This document shows positions 31,243 to 37,682 of a DNA stretch of 38,249 bases, piece after piece. The DNA comes from a virus, in the IMG/VR virus record IMGVR_UViG_3300034066_001286, positions 1-38,249 of that record. One strand, written 5' to 3'. The position numbers were made by a program, and so were the translations under genes. How positions within the stretch are numbered: position 1 is the stretch's first letter; every line of letters begins with the position of its first letter. The notes under the pieces are model-generated. The model did no database searches. It was not told where the DNA came from and saw only the letters and a program-made list of their open reading frames with translations.

Positions 31243-32942
31243 CCCCCGCCGCCGAAGCCCTACGCGAACACCTCCGCTCGATCTACGCGCCGATTGACCG
31301 GCGCACCGTCACCGAGTGGTGCGCTGACGAGGTGATCTTGAGCGAACGGCAAACGCAGATGCCCGGAGCATTTTCAACCCGCCTCACGCCCTACCTCCGC
31401 GAGCCGCTCGAGTGCTTCGGTGATGTCGATGTTTCCGACCTTGTGCTGGTCTTTGGAACGCAAACCGGCAAGACGACGATGGTGCAAGCAGGCACCGCCT
31501 GGCGGATCGTGAACAAGCCCCAGCCTGTCGTGTGGGTCATGCCCACCGAAGGCCTCGCCCGATCCTTCTCCGAGACGCGCTGGCTCCCGCTCTTCGACGA
31601 CAGCGCCACGCTCGCCGCTCAGAAGCCAGCGGACCGGCACAGATTCAAAAACCTCGAGCAACATTTTTCGCGGTGCTCGCTCGTCTTCGTCGGCAGCAAC
31701 TCCCCGGCGAACCTCGCCAGCCGCCCCGCCGGACTCCTCCTCATGGATGAGGTGGACAAATTCGCCCGCGAGACAGACCAAGAAACCTCCGCGCTTTTCC
31801 TAGCAGAGAACCGCACCAAGTCCTTCGTCGGCGCGCTCCGCGTCAAGACCAGCACACCCACCACGCCGGACGGCGCGATCTGGCAGGAATACCAGAAAGG
31901 CACGCAGGAAAAATTCATGCTCGCCTGCCCGCACTGCCACGAACGCATCGAGCTTTTGTGGGAACAGGTGAAGTGGGACACCGACGCGAAAGTAGCAGGC
32001 AAGTGGAACATGGCCCGAGTCGAAGAATCCGCGCGCTACATTTGCCAGCGGTGCCAAGGCGAGTGGAACGACGGCCAGAAGATCGAGGCTCTGCAAGACG
32101 GCAAATGGCAAGCCACAAACCCCAGCGCCCAGCGCGGCTTCCGCAGCTTCCACCTAAATTCCCTCTACGCGCCTTGGCGCTCCTGCACATTCGGCGCGCT
32201 CGCGGTAAAATTTCTCCGCGACAAGGACACGCTCAACGGCCTGCAAGATTTCACCAACAGCACGATGGCCATGCCGTGGGAACAGGTCGAGACGAGCATC
32301 GGCGACGCCAACATTCTCAGCCTCCGAGGCGACTACACGCGCGGCACCTGCCCTATCGAGCCAGCGCACATCGTCACCTGCGCCGACATCGGCCAGGATA
32401 AGCAGCACTGGACCACGGTCGCCTTCGACGCCAACGGCCAGAGCTTTGTCCTCGACTACGGCACCACGCTCACCATCGAAGACCTCCTCGCCGACTCGCC
32501 CCGCCGCATCTACCGCACACCCAGCGGGCAGGAAGTCCGCCCCGAGTGCGGCCTCATGGATTCCGGCTTCGCCACCTTCCGCGTTTACACAGCCTGCCAA
32601 GTCAGCGCCGGATTCTGGCACGCCGCGAAAGGCTCCGGCGCAACCTTCGGCAGCCGCATCGGGCGCACCGTCATCGACGACTTCCCCGGCGTCGTGCTCT
32701 ACACCTTCGTCGACCACGCCATAAAGACGGAACTCTTCATCGACCGCATCCGAAACGGCAAGCCCCCGCTCGCCATCCCGAGCGACACCACCGAAGACTT
32801 CCTTCGCGGCATGAGCGGCCAGCGCCTCGTCCCCCGCAAGACCGCAACCGGCCAAGAGTTCGTGTGGAAATCCGTCGCGCAAGATCACTACATGGACGCC
32901 GTAAAACTCTGCCATGTCGCCTGGCACATCTTGAAAAACTGA
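31239..32942 (+). CDS. Terminase large subunit (lambda GpA family)
   Basis: A 567-residue packaging motor from ATG 31239. Walker A is FGTQTGKTT (72-80), Walker B LLLMDEVDK with Asp170 and Glu171. Two Cys pairs (CPHC and CQRC, about 228-270) form a zinc site typical of the GpA family. The C-terminal nuclease region shows CADIGQDKQHW. It cuts and translocates phage DNA into proheads. The family normally acts on cohesive-end sites. Confidence 0.9.
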   Translation: MTPAAEALREHLRSIYAPIDRRTVTEWCADEVILSERQTQMPGAFSTRLTPYLREPLECFGDVDVSDLVLVFGTQTGKTTMVQAGTAWRIVNKPQPVVWVMPTEGLARSFSETRWLPLFDDSATLAAQKPADRHRFKNLEQHFSRCSLVFVGSNSPANLASRPAGLLLMDEVDKFARETDQETSALFLAENRTKSFVGALRVKTSTPTTPDGAIWQEYQKGTQEKFMLACPHCHERIELLWEQVKWDTDAKVAGKWNMARVEESARYICQRCQGEWNDGQKIEALQDGKWQATNPSAQRGFRSFHLNSLYAPWRSCTFGALAVKFLRDKDTLNGLQDFTNSTMAMPWEQVETSIGDANILSLRGDYTRGTCPIEPAHIVTCADIGQDKQHWTTVAFDANGQSFVLDYGTTLTIEDLLADSPRRIYRTPSGQEVRPECGLMDSGFATFRVYTACQVSAGFWHAAKGSGATFGSRIGRTVIDDFPGVVLYTFVDHAIKTELFIDRIRNGKPPLAIPSDTTEDFLRGMSGQRLVPRKTATGQEFVWKSVAQDHYMDAVKLCHVAWHILKN

Positions 32943-32946
32943 TGCT

Positions 32947-33159
32947 GTGAAAAAATCCCAACTTTGGAAAATCTACACGGCAAAAAATCCCAGCTTCGCG
33001 GGCGACGGCAACATCACGATGAGCGCGCGCGGCCTGCGCAAGCTCTTCGACCAGACATGGGACTACGCCTACCACGAAGGCGAAGAGGAGAACGAACACA
33101 CGCCGGTCACCGACTCAAAAGGCGTGGATGACCTCATGAAAATCTTCGGCATGTTCTGA
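32947..33159 (+). CDS. Small protein after TerL, unknown
   Basis: A 70-residue protein from GTG 32947. A Lys-rich start, a helix (ARGLRKLFDQTWDYAYHEG), then an acidic stretch. No motif. A short hairpin (TCGGTG/CACCGA, 33165-33180) follows its stop. Confidence 0.5.
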   Translation: MKKSQLWKIYTAKNPSFAGDGNITMSARGLRKLFDQTWDYAYHEGEEENEHTPVTDSKGVDDLMKIFGMF

Positions 33160-33186
33160 CCATTTCGGTGAGCGCACCGATATGAT

Positions 33187-33222
33187 CCCCGAACTTTTCC
33201 CCGAACTTTTCCCCGAACTTTT
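33187..33222. repeat. Three tandem CCCCGAACTTTT repeats
   Basis: The 12-mer CCCCGAACTTTT is repeated three times without interruption (33187-33198, 33199-33210, 33211-33222). A fourth identical copy is at 34370-34381. The surrounding 33160-33330 is AT-rich and non-coding. Perfect conservation suggests protein-binding sites or recent slippage. Confidence 0.75.
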
Positions 33223-33387
33223 TACCTGAACCGCCCGCCGAGCTAGGTTTTAAGCGGCTCCGCAAGCCTCCAAAATTATTTTCACTTTCTTGAAAAAAAG
33301 TTGTTGACGAGAAATCAAGTTCGTGAGATTGTCATGTCAGATCGAAGCCACCACGGCGACGACAAAAACCAAAAACCAAAACGAAAA

Positions 33388-33600
33388 ATGAAACTCATCG
33401 AATCCAACACCACCCTGACCGCTCGCAGCATTTGTGATTATGACTGCATCTACTCACTGACGGTTTTGAACCGCAAAGGCTCCTTTGCCACCGTCCGCTT
33501 TCAAGGAAATGAAAAGCGCGTGAAAGTCAGAAACGATGGCGACTGCGAATATTTAAGGCCTGACAACTACTCCATGGCCCCAATCTTCCGCGCCGCCTAA
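33388..33600 (+). CDS. Small phage protein, unknown
   Basis: A 70-residue protein from ATG 33388; the frame is open further upstream (ATG 33334), but those extra residues are low-complexity and Lys-rich. The core (TLTARSICDYDCIYSLTVLN, later YSMAPIFRA) matches a small family I remember from phages, of unknown function. It is the start of the accessory cluster between TerL and portal. Confidence 0.6.
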   Translation: MKLIESNTTLTARSICDYDCIYSLTVLNRKGSFATVRFQGNEKRVKVRNDGDCEYLRPDNYSMAPIFRAA

Positions 33601-33610
33601 CAATCCACCC

Positions 33611-33633
33611 GGCGCGGGTTCGATCCCCGCGCC
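33611..33633 (+). other. tRNA T-arm-like hairpin
   Basis: GGCGCGGG-TTCGATC-CCCGCGCC is a perfect 8-bp stem with a 7-base loop that has the T-loop consensus, followed by ACCACCC. No matching 5' acceptor or anticodon arm lies upstream (that DNA is coding), so no tRNA is called. It may be a tRNA relic or a simple transcription or RNA-stability element. Confidence 0.5.
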
Positions 33634-33652
33634 ACCACCCAACACGAAAAAA

Positions 33653-33817
33653 ATGAAAACCTCAGAAAAACAACTCTACAACGCCCTGTCTTACCTCGTC
33701 ATTTTCGGCAAGCAGTTGAAAAACACGCTTGAGGAACTGACCTTCGCGATCGAAAAATCCGAGAGCCTTCTCATCGCCCACAACCTCAAAACCTCCACCC
33801 GCTTAAAAAAACCATGA
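33653..33817 (+). CDS. Small protein, unknown
   Basis: A 54-residue protein from ATG 33653, with a hydrophobic stretch (LSYLVIFG) and a Lys-rich end. It overlaps the next gene as ATGA. No family recognised. Confidence 0.5.
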   Translation: MKTSEKQLYNALSYLVIFGKQLKNTLEELTFAIEKSESLLIAHNLKTSTRLKKP

Positions 33818-34050
33818 GCCCCACCGACACACAAATCCGCCTAGCTTGCAGCGTCGATGCAGCAGGCCACCGCAGCGGCCAACCGCTCACGCTAACCGCC
33901 ACCGGACCTGACAACCTGACGATCCCGAACGGCTACATTGTCCGCCACGGCCTGCGAGTCGGCGCTCGTTTCCGGTCGTTTGGAACAGCCATGCGCGCCT
34001 ATGAATTAAAGCGCGAAAATCTCGGCTACACCACCATCGCCACAGCATGA
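33814..34050 (+). CDS. Small protein, unknown
   Basis: A 78-residue protein from ATG 33814, predicted mostly beta (IRLACSVDAAGHRSGQPLTL). It is coupled on both sides by ATGA. Function unknown. Confidence 0.5.
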   Translation: MSPTDTQIRLACSVDAAGHRSGQPLTLTATGPDNLTIPNGYIVRHGLRVGARFRSFGTAMRAYELKRENLGYTTIATA

Positions 34051-34238
34051 AGCAAAATCCCACCACCCACGGCGGCCCGCGCAAAGGATCGGGCCGCCCC
34101 AAAGGAGCGAAGAGCAAGAACGCCAAAGGCCGAACCGCCGTGACGCGCAGCGTCTCCATGCAGCCCGAGAGTTGGGATAAGCTCGACCGCCAGCGCGGCG
34201 ATCAGTCACGCGGGAAGTTTATCGAGAGCAAGCTCTGA
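34047..34238 (+). CDS. Small DNA-binding-like protein (GGPRKGSGRPKG motif)
   Basis: A 63-residue protein from ATG 34047. The N-terminus GGPRKGSGRPKGAKSK is a basic, AT-hook-like motif found in small phage DNA-binding proteins. The C-terminal part (RSVSMQPESWDKLDRQ) looks like a ribbon-helix-helix. It may act on the large non-coding stretch immediately downstream. Confidence 0.6.
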   Translation: MKQNPTTHGGPRKGSGRPKGAKSKNAKGRTAVTRSVSMQPESWDKLDRQRGDQSRGKFIESKL

Positions 34239-34672
34239 GTTTCGTCAGAAAAACGACCACAATTTTCGGACGCAATTTTTATGATTTATACCTCATCCGG
34301 TATATACAAAGTATATCTTTCTTGCCGTATATCTCAACGGGTATCGTTGAAAAAACAGGGTCGTTTTTTCCCCGAACTTTTGAAGGAAAAAGACACCAGA
34401 ATTTCCGTCAAAAAATGTTTAGAAAAGACGGCGCAAACTCAAGTCACACTTGAACTGCCGCGCAATTTCTAATCTTTGACTCGCCCGCCTTCATGCAGGC
34501 AGGCGGACACACGACCGGAGCGACATGCAACGGTGGGATGGGCGGTCATTCATGGCCCGAGACTCCCGAAAGCCCACGCTTGAAAAGGAAGCGCGCGCCG
34601 TCCCTGCATTTCTCCCCCTCTGTGCTCTCCGTGTCCTCCGTGGTTAAACCCTTTTGACACGCCCCCTCGGGC
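34239..34672. other. 434-bp non-coding region with repeats
   Basis: No convincing gene is present; the frame at 34281-34472 is AT-rich and has no supporting feature. The region holds inverted repeats AAAAACGACC (34249-34258) and GGTCGTTTTT (34359-34368) about 100 bp apart, several GTATAT palindromes between them, a CCCCGAACTTTT copy (34370), a CGCC...GGCG hairpin near 34484-34507, and at about 34610-34650 a CTCCGTG-repeat stretch resembling a widespread bacterial intergenic repeat. It may house a regulated promoter. Confidence 0.6.
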
Positions 34673-34678
34673 GTGACC
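34653..34678 (+). promoter_or_regulatory. TTTGACAC element with hairpin over the GTG start at 34673
   Basis: GACACGCCC (34656-34664) pairs with GGGCGTGAC (34669-34677) with one mismatch and a 4-base loop. The GTG start 34673-34675 is in the 3' arm. TTTGACAC lies 20 bases upstream of the start, as at 888 and 34944. Confidence 0.5.
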
Positions 34679-34948
34679 GAACTCGACAAAATCTCCGGCG
34701 TTAAGAGCTACCTCCGCCGAACCAAGAACACCGCTGAACTCCAAACCCTCGCCGACGCGGCTTTTCTCTCCGCGTCCGAGGAAGTCGTCATCACCAGCAT
34801 CAGCGGCGACGGCACCGCCTCCAGCGGACAGGTCTCCTTTCCAAAATGGCTTCTCCTCCAAGCCCTCGAGGAAATCCTCTCCGAAGGCCCGAACGGACGC
34901 CAACTTTTCAACATCGCTGACCGCTCCCGCTACGGCACCGCCGTTTGA
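34673..34948 (+). CDS. gpW-position head-tail joining protein
   Basis: A 91-residue protein from GTG 34673, located between TerL (with accessory genes) and portal, where lambda encodes gpW. Helical N-terminus (LDKISGVKSYLRRTKNTAEL), beta middle (EEVVITSISGDGTAS) and helical C-terminus match the general gpW outline, though it is longer than lambda gpW (68). The stop TGA (34946) is the start of the next hairpin element. Confidence 0.5.
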   Translation: MTELDKISGVKSYLRRTKNTAELQTLADAAFLSASEEVVITSISGDGTASSGQVSFPKWLLLQALEEILSEGPNGRQLFNIADRSRYGTAV

Positions 34949-34968
34949 CACGCCCGCCTCGGCGTGTC
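34944..34968 (+). promoter_or_regulatory. TTTGACAC element with hairpin over the portal GTG start
   Basis: GACACGCC (34947-34954) and GGCGTGTC (34961-34968) are perfect 8-bp arms with a 6-base loop. The upstream stop TGA is in the 5' edge and the portal GTG start (34964-34966) in the 3' arm. Ribosomes finishing the upstream gene would melt the hairpin and could restart on the portal gene. Confidence 0.55.
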
Positions 34969-36451
34969 CGCGAAAATCAAAAAATCAAGTTGGGGAGGCA
35001 ATCGCCCCGGAGCAGGCCGCCCCCGCAAGCTCGACGCCAAAGCCGCCGCGTTCGAGGCCGCCCAGCCCTCTTTAAATCGCGGCCTCATATGGGTTCCGAC
35101 AACCGATCCGAAGCGCGAACTCACGGCACACAGCCGCCTTGAAATCCTCAAAGTTTCGCGCTGGCTCTACAACAACGCCCCCCAAGCCACCTACATTGTC
35201 GAACACCTCGCCCAGCGCGCCATCGGCACCGGCATCGTCGTTCAGCCCAAAACCTCGAACACCGAATGGAACAAAAAGGTCGATCAGTATTTTGAAGACC
35301 GCAACTGCGCCGAGGCATGGGCATTCGACGCCGGCGCCCAGGTCAATTTTTATACCGCGCAAAGTCTCATCCTCCGCCAGGTCGCCATCGACGGCGACTT
35401 CTTCGCGCAATTTTTGAAAACCAAAGACGGCGCGGCTCGCGTTCGTTTCCTCGGCGGCGAGTCCATCGGCGGTGCCGGATCCTTCGCCACCGATTCGCAC
35501 GATGGCGTCATCCTCGACCGCTACGGCGCGCCCGTAGCCTACACGCTGAACAGTGAAGACGGCCTCCGCGTCCCAGCCGAAGACATCCTTCACTTCCGCC
35601 ACATCCGCCGCCAAGGCCAACCCCGTGGCGTCTCGTGGTTTCACTCTGCCGCCGCCAACCTCCGCGACATCTCCGAAATTAACGGATTTGTGAAGGGCGC
35701 GTATAAGGCCGGCGCTCAAATCGGCTACATGGTGACATCCACCGAAGTCGCCAAAATCGGCCTCGGCGCTGGAATGAAAACGACCAGCAACGAAGTCGGC
35801 GACCTCACCACCAGCGACCTCCCGAACGGCATCCTCCTCCCACGCCTCAAGCCAGGCGAAAAGCTCGAAGCATTCAAAAACGACATCCCCGGCCAGACCT
35901 ACGAAGCCGTCATGCGCGCCCTCCGCTCCGATGTCGCCTTCGCCATCGGCCTGCCGCCCGAAGCCATGATGGTCAATGTCGGCCTCGCTGGCACCGAGCA
36001 ACGCGCCGTCCTCGAAGTCACGCAGAATTTCCTCGAGCGCCTTCAGCAGCAGGTCATCGATCAGTTCTGCCGGCCGTTTTACAAATATTGGTTGTGGCAT
36101 GAAATGCAGGCCGGACGCCTCGAATACCCCGGCGATGATTGGTGGCGCCACGAATGGCTCGCCCCCCGCAAGATCACCGTGGACAGCGGCCGCGACGCCC
36201 GCGCTTACAGCGAGCAGCTCGACAAGGGCCACCTCAGCCCGACCCGCTACTACAACATGCTCGGCCTCCGAGCGACCGAGGAAGAGGACGATGTGATCGA
36301 CACCTACCTCCGCCGCAAAGCCAAGTGCGACGCCCTCGGCCTCGATGTTTCGCAGGTTTTTCCAAACTCCCTCCGCAACGGCATCGCCGCCCAACAACCC
36401 GCCGAGCCAGATGCCGACGAGCAACCCATTCAACCACCCGCACAACCATGA
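34964..36451 (+). CDS. Portal protein (lambda gpB family)
   Basis: A 495-residue protein from GTG 34964. It has the lambda-family portal pattern: basic N-terminus, RGLIWVPTTDPKRELTAHSR-type early segment, LRQVAIDGDFFAQFL, HFRHIRRQGQPRGVSWFHSA, and a C-terminal region with LPPEAMMVNVGLAGTEQRAV. Twelve copies form the DNA channel at the capsid vertex, where TerL docks. The C-terminus is Pro/Gln-rich. It overlaps the protease gene as ATGA. Confidence 0.85.
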   Translation: MSAKIKKSSWGGNRPGAGRPRKLDAKAAAFEAAQPSLNRGLIWVPTTDPKRELTAHSRLEILKVSRWLYNNAPQATYIVEHLAQRAIGTGIVVQPKTSNTEWNKKVDQYFEDRNCAEAWAFDAGAQVNFYTAQSLILRQVAIDGDFFAQFLKTKDGAARVRFLGGESIGGAGSFATDSHDGVILDRYGAPVAYTLNSEDGLRVPAEDILHFRHIRRQGQPRGVSWFHSAAANLRDISEINGFVKGAYKAGAQIGYMVTSTEVAKIGLGAGMKTTSNEVGDLTTSDLPNGILLPRLKPGEKLEAFKNDIPGQTYEAVMRALRSDVAFAIGLPPEAMMVNVGLAGTEQRAVLEVTQNFLERLQQQVIDQFCRPFYKYWLWHEMQAGRLEYPGDDWWRHEWLAPRKITVDSGRDARAYSEQLDKGHLSPTRYYNMLGLRATEEEDDVIDTYLRRKAKCDALGLDVSQVFPNSLRNGIAAQQPAEPDADEQPIQPPAQP

Positions 36452-37629
36452 CCACACCCACATCCACCCCGAAATTTTATGCATTGGAAAAATCCGACAA
36501 CGGCGAGGCAACGATCCATCTCTATGATGAGGTCGGTGCTTTCGGCTCAGGCTCTAAAGAATTCCTCGCCGACCTCGGCAAACTCGAAGGCCAACACATC
36601 CACCTCCGGATTAACTCCCCTGGCGGAAGTGTTGTCGAAGGCACGGCAATCTACAACGCCCTTCGCCGCCACAAAGGCGGGCTGACCGTCCACATCGACG
36701 CGCTCGCCGCCTCGATGGCCTCGGTCATCGCCATGGCAGGCGCTCCCGTCTACATCGCCGACAACGCCCTCTTGATGATTCACAACCCGTGGACCGTCAG
36801 CATGGGAGACAGCGACCAGCTCCGCCGCGAAGCCGCTCTTCTCGACAAACTCAAAGACTCCCTCCGAAACGCGTATGTCCGCAAGACCGGCATGGAGGCC
36901 GACCGCATCGCCGAGATGATGGACGAAGAAACCTGGCTTGATGCCGTCGAAGCCGTGGCTCTCGGATTCGCCGACGCGATCGAGGAAGGCGTCGCCGCCG
37001 CAGCCACCGCAACCCCCGCCCAACTCCGCGCCCGATTTGACACCTTCGCCAAAGCAAAATCTATGGATCCAGAACCCGAAAAAACCGAAGAAACCGAAGT
37101 CGCCAACGAACCGACCCCTTTGCTCGTTGAAATTTTGGCCTCGCTTGACGAAGTCGAAACCAAGTCCGCCGACCTCGACGACGAAAGCAAAGTCACTCTC
37201 TCCGAGCGTTTGCAATCCATGGCCTCCGCCATGAGCGCACCCGAAGAAGAGACCACGGAAGAGGCGACGAAGAAAGAGGACGAGGAGTATGCCTCTGAGC
37301 CGCAAGCGAAAGCCACCGCAGCCGACGCGATCCTCGCCAAATACAACGAAGTGATCGCCCGTGCCGAAGCCGCCGAAGCTCACGCCAAAGCCGTTGAGTC
37401 GAAACTCGAACTCGTGAAGGGCGAACTCGCCACCAAGTGCGAAGACCTCGACCGCCTCGAGCGCAGCCTCGGTCTCTCACCTGCCCGCGTCGTTCCCGCC
37501 GTCGACCAAGTGCAAGACTCCGGATCGATCTACGACCAATGGAAAAGCGCCAGCGGAGCCGACAAAACCCGAATCTTCCGCGCCAACCGCAAAGCCCTCG
37601 AAGCCCATTCGAGACTGCATGGCGTTTGA
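36448..37629 (+). CDS. ClpP-like prohead protease with scaffold-like C-terminus
   Basis: A 393-residue protein from ATG 36448. Residues about 20-190 are a ClpP/S14-type serine protease: INSPGGSVVEG (56-66), the catalytic Ser89 in LAASMAS, and His112 in MIHNP. From about 200 on it is acidic and coiled-coil (EETEVANEPTP, then long Glu/Ala/Lys helices), as expected for scaffold, so the gene probably encodes protease and scaffold together, as in lambda C/Nu3. It would mature the prohead. Its stop lies in TTTGACAC (37625). Confidence 0.85.
   Translation: MTTPTSTPKFYALEKSDNGEATIHLYDEVGAFGSGSKEFLADLGKLEGQHIHLRINSPGGSVVEGTAIYNALRRHKGGLTVHIDALAASMASVIAMAGAPVYIADNALLMIHNPWTVSMGDSDQLRREAALLDKLKDSLRNAYVRKTGMEADRIAEMMDEETWLDAVEAVALGFADAIEEGVAAAATATPAQLRARFDTFAKAKSMDPEPEKTEETEVANEPTPLLVEILASLDEVETKSADLDDESKVTLSERLQSMASAMSAPEEETTEEATKKEDEEYASEPQAKATAADAILAKYNEVIARAEAAEAHAKAVESKLELVKGELATKCEDLDRLERSLGLSPARVVPAVDQVQDSGSIYDQWKSASGADKTRIFRANRKALEAHSRLHGV
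37063..37629 (+). CDS. Possible separately initiated scaffold (Nu3-like)
   Basis: An internal ATG at 37063 (MDPEPEKTEETEV) would give a 188-residue protein made only of the acidic coiled-coil part. A TTTGACAC element lies 27 bases before it (37036-37043), inside coding sequence. Lambda makes its scaffold Nu3 in this way. No Shine-Dalgarno site is visible. Confidence 0.35.
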   Translation: MDPEPEKTEETEVANEPTPLLVEILASLDEVETKSADLDDESKVTLSERLQSMASAMSAPEEETTEEATKKEDEEYASEPQAKATAADAILAKYNEVIARAEAAEAHAKAVESKLELVKGELATKCEDLDRLERSLGLSPARVVPAVDQVQDSGSIYDQWKSASGADKTRIFRANRKALEAHSRLHGV

Positions 37630-37682
37630 CACCCAACTAATCACCGAACCCAACCACCTAATCCAAACCACCACCCACTAAC

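Noticed and set aside
33534-33642. Possible tRNA ending in the T-arm-like hairpin
   Set aside because: No 7-bp acceptor partner at the right distance, no D-arm or anticodon arm, and the upstream bases code for a protein.
34281-34472. 63-codon ORF in the large non-coding gap
   Set aside because: It is AT-rich, has no supporting start signal or neighbour overlap, and contains the inverted-repeat arm and the 12-mer repeat; it is more likely regulatory DNA.
35072-36511. 479-codon minus-strand ORF opposite the portal
   Set aside because: Antisense shadow of the portal gene, with no domain and with Gly/Val-rich composition typical of such shadows.
888-37632. TTTGACAC copies as sigma-70 promoters
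   Set aside because: TTGACA matches a -35 box, but none of the inspected copies has a TATAAT-like box 15-19 bases downstream.
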